From positions 1 to 64,000 of the forward strand of contig NZ_JAAGPI010000013.1 of NCBI RefSeq assembly GCF_017104715.1: a stretch of DNA of 64,000 nt, in the 5' to 3' direction. Below are positions 52,673 to 60,748 of this stretch, in pieces. Both the position numbers and the translations under genes were made by a program. Every line of letters starts with the position of its first letter. Positions within the stretch are counted from its first letter, which is position 1. This stretch comes from Burkholderia sp. Ac-20365. GTDB taxonomy: Bacteria > Pseudomonadota > Gammaproteobacteria > Burkholderiales > Burkholderiaceae. The notes under the pieces were generated by a model, which did no database searches, was not told the DNA's origin, and saw nothing but the letters and a program-made list of their open reading frames with translations.

Positions 52673-52689
52673 GTCTGCGTTTCGCAAAC
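52673..52689. promoter_or_regulatory. Conserved palindrome, possible enhancer-binding site, operon 2
   Basis: GTCTGCGTTTCGCAAAC: same arms as at 50842, different centre, and again 110 bp upstream of the promoter. The remaining DNA to 52898 shows no gene. Confidence 0.5.
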
Positions 52690-52898
52690 AGATCCCCTTG
52701 AAGCTGTCGGCTTGAATCGAACAGCAGGCAATGCGGCTGTCGCGCTATCGCGTGCACCATACGCTCCCCGATTTTTTGCGAGCATGATAAGGACGCGTCA
52801 AAGCCGTCTTGCTCGCCGGCGCCACGTTCGTTCATCATCGAGGTGCCAGTTGGGCGCGAGATGCAACTCAATGCGTCAGGTCAATCAGGAGACACGTC

Positions 52899-53279
52899 AT
52901 GTCGGATCAAAGGGAGACGTTGAGCAAAGAATTTCTCGAGCAGCAGCGCGAGCGTCTCGACGCTTTGCGGCAAACGTTGCTTGGTGGGGAAGAGAACACG
53001 ATCGCAAACGAGCGTATGGATCAGGAGCAGCACGGCAGCGAAGCTGAAGAGTTCGAGGACGCGGCGCAGGCGATGGCGCAGCAGGAAATCAACCAGAACC
53101 TGCGTAATGTAAATGATCTAAGGATTAGCGACATCGAACGCGCGCTGCAGAAAATCGCGGATGGAACCTATGGCTTTTCGGACCTGAGCGGTGACCCAAT
53201 CCCGGTCGAGAGGCTCAAAGCGGTACCGGAGGCTATCCTGACGGTCCAGGAGCAAGAAAAACGGGACTCGGGCAATTAG
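52899..53279 (+). CDS. DksA/TraR-like protein lacking the zinc-finger cysteines
   Basis: 126-aa protein. A coiled-coil N-terminal half (LSKEFLEQQRERLDALRQ) leads into DIERALQKIADGTYGFSDLSG and PIPVERLKAVPEA (segments listed separately), the DksA/TraR globular end. All four zinc cysteines are replaced (Ser, Ser, Thr, Glu at the expected places), as in cysteine-less DksA2-type relatives that work without zinc. AGGAGA precedes the ATG at 52899. It may bind the RNA polymerase secondary channel. The acidic tip (ANERMDQEQHGSEAEEFEDA region) keeps aspartate-type residues. Confidence 0.8.
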   Translation: MSDQRETLSKEFLEQQRERLDALRQTLLGGEENTIANERMDQEQHGSEAEEFEDAAQAMAQQEINQNLRNVNDLRISDIERALQKIADGTYGFSDLSGDPIPVERLKAVPEAILTVQEQEKRDSGN

Positions 53280-53305
53280 ACGCTGATGCCTTCGCGTCAG
53301 TCGCA

Positions 53306-53608
53306 TCAACGGTCTTTTTTCTCTTCGATTCCTTCAAACCACTGTTCAGCGCGAGAGCGGTCAACAACCCACGATCGGGGTTGCTGCTCTCCGAAGTGGT
53401 GATCGATATAACGACGCCCCCACTCAGTCGCGTCGCGGATCGCTTCTTCTTCGGTCGACCACTCGGGTTGAATCGTTTCCGGGCGCGTATCGACAACCGT
53501 CTGGCCACCACGGCTGATGTTTAAATGCGCGACCCATGCACCATACGCGTTGCGTTCTGGTCGAACCGTAATCAGAAAGCCATCGGGGAAAGAGGTGCTC
53601 GTATCCAT
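53306..53608 (-). CDS. 100-aa hypothetical protein
   Basis: Small soluble protein with a two-part pattern: FLITVRPERNAYGAWVAHL in the first half, and EEEAIRDATEWGRRYIDHHF in the second, which looks like one beta-sheet and one helix. Similar proteins are common, unnamed, in Burkholderia genomes. It is convergent with the DksA-like gene. No clear ribosome-binding site precedes the ATG. Confidence 0.6.
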   Translation of the reverse strand: MDTSTSFPDGFLITVRPERNAYGAWVAHLNISRGGQTVVDTRPETIQPEWSTEEEAIRDATEWGRRYIDHHFGEQQPRSWVVDRSRAEQWFEGIEEKKDR

Positions 53609-53765
53609 CAGTGATTTCGCCTGAACAGAGACAATGTGCGGTGCCGATCACGATTGTTTTGATCGGCGGCGTATCCGTTTTGTTCACCGATATCTGCTAT
53701 CGGAGCCATCGTATCCGGATGCTGACCTATGCTTATGCATGTTCACCAATATGCCGGAGGATGCC

Positions 53766-53909
53766 GTGTCGAAAGCAGGCAGCGATCCTGATAACACGTT
53801 CGTGAAACGCATGTTCTGGTTCGTAGCGTTATGGCTACTCGGCGTAGTCGGCACAGCGTTGCTTGTGCTTCCGTTTCATCTACTGGTTTCTGCAGCAATG
53901 CATCATTAA
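53766..53909 (+). CDS. Small single-pass membrane protein (47 aa)
   Basis: The frame shows one strong hydrophobic helix (FWFVALWLLGVVGTALLVLP) after a short charged start (SKAGSDPDNTFVKR). A GGAGG site sits 5 bp before a GTG at 53766; ATG at 53751 is the alternative. Size and sequence recall DUF2474-type small proteins that accompany cytochrome bd oxidases, but the cydB gene here is 10 kb away, so I give no function. Confidence 0.5.
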   Translation: MSKAGSDPDNTFVKRMFWFVALWLLGVVGTALLVLPFHLLVSAAMHH

Positions 53910-53932
53910 AGCGATTCCATGGAGTTTCCAAA

Positions 53933-54130
53933 ATGCAGGAATTCGATTTCTACATCAACCTCAAGAAGCCGACACTTGGGTTATATGTTCGAAACGGGGC
54001 AGGCCTGACTGATCTTGCGAATCCGCAGGAATGGCAGTTCGAAGGACACGTATGGGAGAGTGAACTCACTCCCACCATTCTGGCCGAGCTCAATAAAAAC
54101 GGTCATGCTTTTCAGGAACTGGGCGCGTGA
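53933..54130 (+). CDS. 65-aa hypothetical protein
   Basis: Short soluble protein starting MQEFDFYINLKKPTLGLYV, with a second motif QEWQFEGHVWESELTP. GGAG lies 10 bp before the ATG. Its stop codon is inside the left arm of a terminator hairpin. It has the look of a conserved Burkholderia hypothetical; no function can be given. Confidence 0.6.
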   Translation: MQEFDFYINLKKPTLGLYVRNGAGLTDLANPQEWQFEGHVWESELTPTILAELNKNGHAFQELGA

Positions 54131-54147
54131 GTTTTCACGCGCCTTTT
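54122..54147 (+). terminator. Intrinsic terminator after the 65-aa gene
   Basis: GGCGCGTGA and TCACGCGCC form a perfect 9-bp stem with a GTTT loop, followed by TTTT. It overlaps the preceding stop codon and lies between convergent genes. Confidence 0.85.
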
Positions 54148-54175
54148 CACTCGCCAGAATGCGCCGCATGACGAT

Positions 54176-54622
54176 TCAGACGGGATGCACGTCGAGCGTT
54201 GTGGGTAGTTGACCAATCTGTTTGAACACGGACATCCAGTCTTCCAGATGCCAGGTTTTGGCAACCAGCGGACCGCGCAACTGATGAAACGAGTGAATGG
54301 CAAATTTGATCTGCTTTGCGCTCGGCGCGATGCCAAGCAATTCTCCCGATTGGGTTCCCGTAATTTCAGCGCGAACACCGACCCGGTCTCCGTGGATCAA
54401 CAGATCGAGAATCGTAATTTTCATGTCAGGAAGCGCGACGGCCATTCGGGCAAATGGGCCCGCCATCTGATCGGCACCTGGCTTTGCACCCGACGGTTCC
54501 GGAAGATATTCCCAGTCCGGCGTCACGACCTCTCGTAGCAGGTCGACGTCTTTCTCGGCGAAAGCCCGGTAGAACGCATTGATGGTCGTGTGGACAACGT
54601 CTTCGCTGATTGCCTGGGTCAT
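54176..54622 (-). CDS. SnoaL-like/ester cyclase family protein
   Basis: 148-aa protein of the NTF2-like SnoaL polyketide-cyclase fold (TINAFYRAFAEKDVDLLREV, then FARMAVALPDMKITI, then the IHSFHQLRGPLVAKTWHLED C-terminal sheet). Members act on varied small molecules or only bind them. GGAG precedes the ATG at 54622. Downstream of lon on the same strand after 45 bp, so it may be read through from it, or the reverse; its own function is unknown. Confidence 0.8.
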   Translation of the reverse strand: MTQAISEDVVHTTINAFYRAFAEKDVDLLREVVTPDWEYLPEPSGAKPGADQMAGPFARMAVALPDMKITILDLLIHGDRVGVRAEITGTQSGELLGIAPSAKQIKFAIHSFHQLRGPLVAKTWHLEDWMSVFKQIGQLPTTLDVHPV

Positions 54623-54667
54623 GGTCTACTGCTCTCCGGAGTGTTGAGTTGATCGTGACAACATGTG

Positions 54668-57067
54668 CTAGGCAGACTTCGGCGCGCTGGGTTCAATGAT
54701 CTCGCGCACCGCATCATCGACGGTCTCAAGCAGCACGAAGCGCAACTGGCTGCGTGCATCGGCGGGAATGTCCTCGATGTCCGCCGCATTGCGCGCGGGT
54801 AGCAATACCGTTTTGATGCCTCCGCGCAGAGCGGCCAGAACCTTTTCCTTGATCCCGCCGACAGGCAACACGACGCCTCTCAGACTGATTTCGCCCGTCA
54901 CGGCGCAATCGCTGCGCACGGCCTGTCCCATCAGCAGCGACGCGATCGCAATGAACATGGCTACGCCCGCACTCGGGCCGTCCTTCGGGACCGCACCAGC
55001 GGGCACATGGACGTGAATGTCGCGCTTGTCGAAGCTCGTACAGTCGATATGAAGCGCGTCACAACGCGATTTGACCAATGTCATCGCCGCTTGTGCGCTT
55101 TCCTTCATCACATCGCCCAGCTGACCGGTCAGGACCAGCCTGCCGCCGCCTGGCGTGCTGCTCGCTTCGATGAAGAGCAGATCGCCGCCAACGGGTGTCC
55201 ACGCGAGTCCCGTCACCACGCCCGGCATGCTGGTGCGCATCGCCACTTCGCTCTCGAAGCGGCGATATCCGAGTATCGACGGCAGATTGTCAGGTTCGAT
55301 CTTCTCGCGCGTGGCAGGATCTTCCGCCACGCGTAATGCGACATGCCGGAATACCGCACCAATTTGCCGCTCCAGGCTGCGCACGCCGGCTTCGCGGGTG
55401 TAGTCGCGAATGATGGACCGCAACGCCTCGTCGCGCAGATCGCATTGCGCTGATGTGAGGCCGCAGGCTTCCAGCTGACGCGGAACAAGGTAGCGCCGCG
55501 CGATCTCGAACTTCTCGGCCTCTGTGTATCCCGGCAGATCTAGCACCTCCATGCGGTCTTTCAGCGGACCGGGAATGCCTTCCGGCTGGTTAGCGGTAGC
55601 CACGAACACGACAGCGGACAGATCGAACGGCACGCCCAGGTAGTTATCCCTGAACGTGGCATTCTGCTCGGGATCCAGCACCTCCAGCATGGCAGCAGCA
55701 GGGTCGCCATGCGCACCTTGTCCAAGCTTGTCGAGTTCGTCCAGCAGCATCACACAGTTGCGCGCGCCTGCCTTGCGGATGGCCTGGACGATATTTCCCG
55801 GCATCGCGCCAATATAGGTACGCCGATGACCGCGAATCTCGGCCTCATCATGCACGCCACCGAGACTCACGCGCACAAAAGGCCGCTCCAGCGCCCGCGC
55901 GATGCTCTGGCCCAATGACGTCTTGCCTACCCCTGGTGGCCCCAGAAAGCACAGAATGGGCGCCCTGCCTTGCGGATTGAGCTTTCTGACACCAAGGTAT
56001 TCGAGGATGCGGCGCTTGACCTTATCGAGGCCGAAATGCGCTTCATCGAGGATGTTTCGCGCCCGCGCGATGTCGATGGGCGCTTCGGGCGGAAGTTGCC
56101 ACGGCAGTTCGGTCAGCCATTCCAGATAGCTCACACTGATCGAATACTCGGAAGAAGCCTCCGGCATCCGTTCCAGCCGGGCGAGTTCCTTGCGGGCATG
56201 CGTTTCGACGTCGGGCGGCATATTGGCCTTCGCAATCGCCTCGGTCAGCTTGCGCGCCTGTTCCTGGCCTTCGACGTCATCGCCCAGTTCGTGTTGTATG
56301 GTCCTCAACTGTTCGCGCAGCATCATCTCGCGCTGACGCTTGTCGATGCGGCTACGCGTCTGGTCCCCGATTTCGCGCGACAAGCGAAGCACTTCGATAC
56401 GCCCCGCGACCGCGTCGAGCACCTTGTCGAGCCGCTTGCACAACTCGAGGGTTTGCAGAATCTCCTGTTTGGCTTCGAGCGATATCTCGATCAAACCCGC
56501 CACGGTGTCGGCCAGCAGACCGGGTGAATCGATCGCGTCCAGCGCTTTCACCAGTTCGCCGCCGGCATGGGGCAGCAAGCCAATCATTTCTCCCGCGCGC
56601 TCCTTCAGCACCAGTGCGCGCGCGGCGACGGCGGGGTCATCGGTTTCCTTGTCGGGCAGGTAATCCACACGGGCTGCACGGTAGCCCAGTCCGTTCACCG
56701 GCGCAATCAGTCGAAAGCGTTCGACACCCTGGCAGATCAGGTGATGCGCGCCGTCCTCGGGACTCGTGACATAACGCAGCACGTTCGCCACGGTGCCGAC
56801 CGTATTGAGCCCGTCGAAAGACGGATCCTGCATCTGTGGGTCACGTTGCAGCACGATGCCCAACGGCTGCTGGCGCTTGATGGCCGCCTGCACGTCCTCC
56901 TTGCTTTGCCCGCGTCCCGCCGCCAACGGGAGCACCATACCCGGAAACAGCACGGCGTTCCGTACAGGAAGCAGGATCAGGTTGTCCTGAGGGAGTGCCG
57001 GTTCGGGGGCCGTTTCGAGGCTCGCAGAACCGGATTCGGGAGCGTCGCTTTCGCTGTCCGTGCTCAT
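54668..57067 (-). CDS. lon: ATP-dependent Lon protease
   Basis: 799-aa AAA+ serine protease degrading misfolded and regulatory proteins in the cytoplasm. The N-terminal LON domain starts at NLILLPVRNAVLFPGMV. The AAA+ module has Walker A GPPGVGKTS and Walker B VMLLDELDKLG. The protease domain shows the catalytic Ser in PKDGPSAGVAMF and Lys in VGGIKEKVLAALRGG. The frame runs on to 57538, but the ATG at 57067 gives normal Lon length and follows AAGGA. It is 23 bp downstream of an Hsp20 gene and probably co-transcribed with it. Since beta-proteobacteria usually have a housekeeping lon near clpX, this may be a second, stress-linked copy. Confidence 0.95.
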   Translation of the reverse strand: MSTDSESDAPESGSASLETAPEPALPQDNLILLPVRNAVLFPGMVLPLAAGRGQSKEDVQAAIKRQQPLGIVLQRDPQMQDPSFDGLNTVGTVANVLRYVTSPEDGAHHLICQGVERFRLIAPVNGLGYRAARVDYLPDKETDDPAVAARALVLKERAGEMIGLLPHAGGELVKALDAIDSPGLLADTVAGLIEISLEAKQEILQTLELCKRLDKVLDAVAGRIEVLRLSREIGDQTRSRIDKRQREMMLREQLRTIQHELGDDVEGQEQARKLTEAIAKANMPPDVETHARKELARLERMPEASSEYSISVSYLEWLTELPWQLPPEAPIDIARARNILDEAHFGLDKVKRRILEYLGVRKLNPQGRAPILCFLGPPGVGKTSLGQSIARALERPFVRVSLGGVHDEAEIRGHRRTYIGAMPGNIVQAIRKAGARNCVMLLDELDKLGQGAHGDPAAAMLEVLDPEQNATFRDNYLGVPFDLSAVVFVATANQPEGIPGPLKDRMEVLDLPGYTEAEKFEIARRYLVPRQLEACGLTSAQCDLRDEALRSIIRDYTREAGVRSLERQIGAVFRHVALRVAEDPATREKIEPDNLPSILGYRRFESEVAMRTSMPGVVTGLAWTPVGGDLLFIEASSTPGGGRLVLTGQLGDVMKESAQAAMTLVKSRCDALHIDCTSFDKRDIHVHVPAGAVPKDGPSAGVAMFIAIASLLMGQAVRSDCAVTGEISLRGVVLPVGGIKEKVLAALRGGIKTVLLPARNAADIEDIPADARSQLRFVLLETVDDAVREIIEPSAPKSA

Positions 57068-57090
57068 CTTCGTTCCTTGAATCGCGGCGG

Positions 57091-57495
57091 TTAGCCGAGT
57101 CGCTCGAGTTCCAGCAACAGACAACCGTGTTCGGCGTTGCGCTGTACAAGCCGAAAGTGTCCGGCCGGAAGGCGTATGCGGCGCTCGAAGCGGCCATAAG
57201 GAATTTCCATGCAATGCACCGCGCCCACCGCGAAGCCTTGCGGCAGTTTTCTTTCCGCAACCACGGTGAGCATCTCGCCCTCGAAGGTCAGATTCACGTG
57301 ATCGGGATGCACGCCGGGCAATGCGACCACGATGGCCAGCTGGCCGTCGTGTTCGAATACTTCGATGGGCGGTTCCCATACGGGAGTGCGGGACTGCTGG
57401 CCCGCCAGCCGGAAAAACTGACGATGCAATCGCTCGGCACGTTCGATGGCATCGATGGCGCTTTCCAGCAGTGCGGTATGAATGGGCGTTGTCAT
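57091..57495 (-). CDS. Hsp20/alpha-crystallin small heat-shock protein
   Basis: 134-aa chaperone with an alpha-crystallin domain of about 90 residues: PPIEVFEHDGQLAIVVALPGV opens the sheet and the conserved G-x-L segment appears as GCLLLEL at the end. The IPYGRFERRIRLP motif is the family hallmark. It starts an apparent hsp20-lon operon in which a holdase and a protease are made together. The promoter at 57541-57569 looks sigma-70-like; no sigma-32 site was recognised. Confidence 0.9.
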   Translation of the reverse strand: MTTPIHTALLESAIDAIERAERLHRQFFRLAGQQSRTPVWEPPIEVFEHDGQLAIVVALPGVHPDHVNLTFEGEMLTVVAERKLPQGFAVGAVHCMEIPYGRFERRIRLPAGHFRLVQRNAEHGCLLLELERLG

Positions 57496-57540
57496 GGCCG
57501 GGTTCCTGCCTGATCAGCCGGCCGTGCCGACTGTTCATTC

Positions 57541-57569
57541 ATCAAAGGCGAAGCGTGAACACCTGTCAA
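57541..57569 (-). promoter_or_regulatory. Candidate promoter of hsp20-lon
   Basis: Minus strand TTGACA (57569-57564), 17 bp, TTTGAT (57546-57541). Perfect -35 and plausible -10, about 46 bp upstream of the Hsp20 start. Confidence 0.55.
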
Positions 57570-57637
57570 GCACGCGAGGCGAGCCGAAAGAACCTGCCAA
57601 CCCGCGCCGGCTCCCGCCGAAGCATGCGTCATGCACT

Positions 57638-57662
57638 TCTTCCGATATCAACAATCGGAAGA
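57638..57662 (-). terminator. Hairpin after the LysR gene
   Basis: TCTTCCGAT and ATCGGAAGA form a perfect 9-bp stem with a 7-base loop, 7 bp after the LysR stop codon at 57670. There is no T-run, so its strength as a terminator is uncertain. Confidence 0.5.
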
Positions 57663-57669
57663 GGGTGAA

Positions 57670-58626
57670 TCAACTCTCGTCGAGCAGCGCTTCGATTCGA
57701 TGTGCCGTTTCACCCGCGTCGGTGCCTGCGCGTCCGAGGATCGCCGGGGTACATTTTTTCAGCAACGCTACGATCATCCGTACCCGCGAAGGAATGGGTC
57801 GTTGTGCCTGAAACAGGATGTGCAGATCGAACGGCGGCACGTTGAATTCCGGCAATATCCGCGTCAGCGTGCGGTCCGCGAGTGCGGCCGCGCAGGCGGG
57901 CTCTTCGATCACGCCTATACCGACACCGGCGAGGATCAGTTCGTACATCGGTCGCCAATGGCTCGTCTTGACCGCCGGATGAATGGGCGCACTTTCCACG
58001 ACGCTGTCAACATGTTTGAGCGGCAACTGATCCGAGCCGAACATGCTTTGCACGCGAATGAATGGATGGTTCGTCAGGTCGCCTGGCTTGCAGATCGGGC
58101 CGTGTTTCTTCAGGTATTCGGGAGCGGCCACCAGCACGCGATCGATCTGGCCGAGCTTGCAGGCAATGAACGCGCCTTCTCCAAGTTGTCCGAGGCGAAA
58201 CGAGATGTCGACACCTTCCGTCACGAGGTCGACGACCTTGTCGTTCAGGACGAGATCGAGATCCAGTTGAGGATAGGTCGCGCGGATGAACTTCAATGCC
58301 TCGGGCACGACGGTCTCGCCGAAGCAGTGAGGCGCCGCAATGCGTATGGTCCCGCTGAGGTCCTGCTCGTCGTTCGAGACTTCAGCGACGGCCTGCTCGA
58401 CGGCGCACAGGATCTTCTTGCTGCGCTCGTAGAAGGCCAGGCCTTCGGGCGTGCAGTTGAATGCGCGTGCGCTGCGCAGCAGCAGGCGGCAGCCCAGATA
58501 TTTTTCGAGCCGCTCGATGCGCTCGCTTACCGCGGGTTGGCCAATATTGAGGTCGCGTGCAGCGCTCGAAATGCTGCCGCGCTCAACCACTCGGGTGTAG
58601 ATCCGCATGCTCTCCAGCAGGTTCAT
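57670..58626 (-). CDS. LysR-family regulator (AaeR/DmlR subgroup)
   Basis: 318-aa LysR protein. The winged-helix region reads MNLLESMRIYTRVVERGS and IGQPAVSERIERLEKYLG; a full effector domain follows. The phrase FRLGQLGEGAFIACKLG is typical of the large DmlR/AaeR subgroup. The ATG at 58626 is chosen over 58695. It is divergent from a MocR-type regulator with 372 bp between, so target genes are not obvious. Confidence 0.88.
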   Translation of the reverse strand: MNLLESMRIYTRVVERGSISSAARDLNIGQPAVSERIERLEKYLGCRLLLRSARAFNCTPEGLAFYERSKKILCAVEQAVAEVSNDEQDLSGTIRIAAPHCFGETVVPEALKFIRATYPQLDLDLVLNDKVVDLVTEGVDISFRLGQLGEGAFIACKLGQIDRVLVAAPEYLKKHGPICKPGDLTNHPFIRVQSMFGSDQLPLKHVDSVVESAPIHPAVKTSHWRPMYELILAGVGIGVIEEPACAAALADRTLTRILPEFNVPPFDLHILFQAQRPIPSRVRMIVALLKKCTPAILGRAGTDAGETAHRIEALLDES

Positions 58627-58998
58627 GGCGTCCACCCTGCCTTCGCTCCAGCGGCGCGCAGTTCGAAACTCGAAGGGTTTCGCCGTTCCAGCCACTCATC
58701 GACGGTACGGCCCCGATCCTGTTCCCGTGATGCGATGTTTGTGTCGTTCTTTGCTGTCCCGTACATGACGCGCCTCCGATAGTTACGCATCGGCTTGCAC
58801 TGTCGAGAGGTGAAGCGATGCACGATGAAGCCAAGGGTAAAGCGCGCCCGTCCATCGCAGTGGGCACAAATCGGGGCGGCGGGAATCAGTACAGTTTTGC
58901 TAGGATCTCGATACCGCCCGGAACCAGGCCAGTGGCGGCTTGCGGGAGGGTTGGGCTGTGCTCTTCTCCCGGCCAGTACAGTGTCAGGGACACGTCTG
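58627..58998. other. Divergent intergenic region LysR / MocR
   Basis: 372 bp without a supported gene. Several frames run into it from the MocR side but lack ribosome-binding sites. It must hold both promoters; I see no clear operator. Confidence 0.4.
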
Positions 58999-60426
58999 AT
59001 GAATATTTACGAAAAACTCGCAGACGACATCGAGCGGTTGATCCGCCAGGGTGTCTACCGTCACGGGGAGCGCTTGCCATCCGTGCGTCAGACCAGTCAG
59101 CAGCACCGGATCAGCATCTCTACCGTGATTCGGGCGTATTTGTTGCTGGAAAGCCGCGGGTTGCTCACTAGCCGACCGCAGTCGGGCTACTTCGCCAACT
59201 TCCGGGGCGGTGAAGAAGAACGGCAGGCGCTCGATCTGCGCGCGTCGAGACCGATTCCGATCTCGTCGTCGGTCGATGTCAGCCGGCTGGTCCTCTCGAC
59301 GTTGCGCTCGATTGGCGTTGACGATGCGTTGCCGCTCGGTTCGCCGTACCCCGATCCCAGCCTGTTTCCGTTCGAACGGATCAACCGCTATGCGTACGAT
59401 ATCGGGCGCGGCAAGTCGAGATGGGGCGTAACGGACGCATTGCCGCCCGGCAATCCGAATCTCGTGCGCCAGATTGCGCGTCGCTACCTCGAAAACGGCA
59501 TGGCTGTCGATCCAAACGAGGTCATCATCACGGTCGGCGCGACCGAGGCGATCAATCTCTGCCTTCAGGCTGTCGCGAAGCCTGGGGACGTGATTGCGGT
59601 CGAGTCGCCGACCTTCTACGCGATGCTTCATGCGATCGAACGTTTGGGCATGAAGGCGATCGAGGTGTCGACGCACCCCGAATACGGCATCGATATCGAA
59701 GCGCTGGCTGCTATTGCGGACTCGCAGCCTGTCGCTGCGTGCATGGTCATGCCGAACTTCCAGAATCCGCTAGGATTTCAGATGCCTGACGAGCGCAAGC
59801 GCGAACTCGTCGAATTCGCGACGAAGCGGGATATCCCCATTATCGAAAATGGCGTGTACAACGAGCTGTACTTCGGCAACTCGCACCCCAGCACGTTGAA
59901 GGGCTACGACAGGAAAGGCCTGGTGCTGCATTGCTCGTCGTTTTCGAAAAGCCTCACGGCTGCGTACCGCATTGGCTGGGCGTTGCCGGGTCGCTATCGC
60001 GATCAGGTCGAAAAGCTCAAGTTCCTGAACACGCTGACGTCGCCGACAATTCCCCAGCAGGCAATCGCCGAATACCTCGAACGCGATGGCTACGAACATC
60101 ATCTGCGCAGGGTTCGAAAGGCCTATGCACAGCAGGCCAATCTGATGAAGGTCGTGGTGTCGCGTTTCTTTCCGGAAGGCACGCGGATCTCGAATCCCGC
60201 AGGCGGCTACGTGCTGTGGATCGAACTGCCGCCCAAGGTCGATGCGATGCGGCTCTACAATCTCGCGCTCGATGAGGGCATCACCATCGGACCCGGATAT
60301 ATGTTTTCCGTGTCGGAGGCGACGTATAGAAACTTCATCCGTCTCAACTACAGCAGTCCGTGGACCACCGAAATCGAGCAGGCTGTAATCATGATCGGCA
60401 AGCTGGCGGCTGTTTGTGCCCGCTAG
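58999..60426 (+). CDS. MocR-type GntR/aminotransferase fusion regulator
   Basis: 475-aa PLP-dependent regulator. The N-terminal GntR winged helix reads YEKLADDIERLIRQGVYRHG and SVRQTSQQHRISISTVIRAY. A fold-type I aminotransferase domain follows from about residue 100, with the PLP lysine in SSFSKSLTAAYRIGW. The frame is open from 58795; the ATG at 58999 begins the HTH and has AGGGA upstream. Such proteins sense an amino acid or PLP-linked metabolite. No target gene is adjacent, as the neighbours are moaD (convergent) and LysR. Confidence 0.92.
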   Translation: MNIYEKLADDIERLIRQGVYRHGERLPSVRQTSQQHRISISTVIRAYLLLESRGLLTSRPQSGYFANFRGGEEERQALDLRASRPIPISSSVDVSRLVLSTLRSIGVDDALPLGSPYPDPSLFPFERINRYAYDIGRGKSRWGVTDALPPGNPNLVRQIARRYLENGMAVDPNEVIITVGATEAINLCLQAVAKPGDVIAVESPTFYAMLHAIERLGMKAIEVSTHPEYGIDIEALAAIADSQPVAACMVMPNFQNPLGFQMPDERKRELVEFATKRDIPIIENGVYNELYFGNSHPSTLKGYDRKGLVLHCSSFSKSLTAAYRIGWALPGRYRDQVEKLKFLNTLTSPTIPQQAIAEYLERDGYEHHLRRVRKAYAQQANLMKVVVSRFFPEGTRISNPAGGYVLWIELPPKVDAMRLYNLALDEGITIGPGYMFSVSEATYRNFIRLNYSSPWTTEIEQAVIMIGKLAAVCAR

Positions 60427-60446
60427 CAAGCTGGACTGTGATGTCG

Positions 60447-60704
60447 TCAACCGCCGGTGACGGGCGGAAAGAACGCGACCTCGCTGTTTTCGCGCACGAC
60501 AAACCCGCTGCCGACCATCTCGTGATTCACCGCAATGCGAATCGGGCGACCCGCCTGCAGGGCTTGCGCCATGCGTTCGTCCCGCGAGGCGAGCCTGGCG
60601 CGCAGACTGTCGATTGCCAGTTCCTCTGAGTCGACGTGGATGACTTCGGACGTCAGGCCGACCTGTTCCCGAACGCTCGCAAAATACCGGATGGTGAGTT
60701 CCAT
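60447..60704 (-). CDS. moaD: Molybdopterin synthase small subunit MoaD
   Basis: 85-aa ubiquitin-fold sulfur carrier. It starts MELTIRYFASVREQVG, the normal MoaD opening, and ends FFPPVTGG with the terminal Gly-Gly that is thiocarboxylated. AGGAG precedes the ATG. It is the third gene of moaA-moaE-moaD, spaced 44 bp from moaE, and delivers sulfur to precursor Z in molybdopterin synthesis. Confidence 0.95.
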   Translation of the reverse strand: MELTIRYFASVREQVGLTSEVIHVDSEELAIDSLRARLASRDERMAQALQAGRPIRIAVNHEMVGSGFVVRENSEVAFFPPVTGG

Positions 60705-60748
60705 TGTTGTGCTCCTGCTGTACAGCGGCGGCGCGCGAGCAGCGGGTG

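Larger units (their letters stand above)
51462..52737. repeat. Segmental duplication of the peptide operon
   Basis: This block copies 48262-50906. The 3' parts (terminator, P1/P9, P2/P10, most of P3/P11) align at a constant 3,200-bp offset with only a few differences, all near the terminator end. The 5' part (promoter, palindrome, leader DNA) aligns with the start of operon 1 but is visibly diverged. Five gene units are missing. Confidence 0.92.

Noticed and set aside
53281..53318. TGATGC/GCATCA hairpin followed by six T as terminator of the DksA-like gene
   Set aside because: Only six base pairs with a long loop, and the T-run lies inside the convergent gene; too weak to list as a feature.
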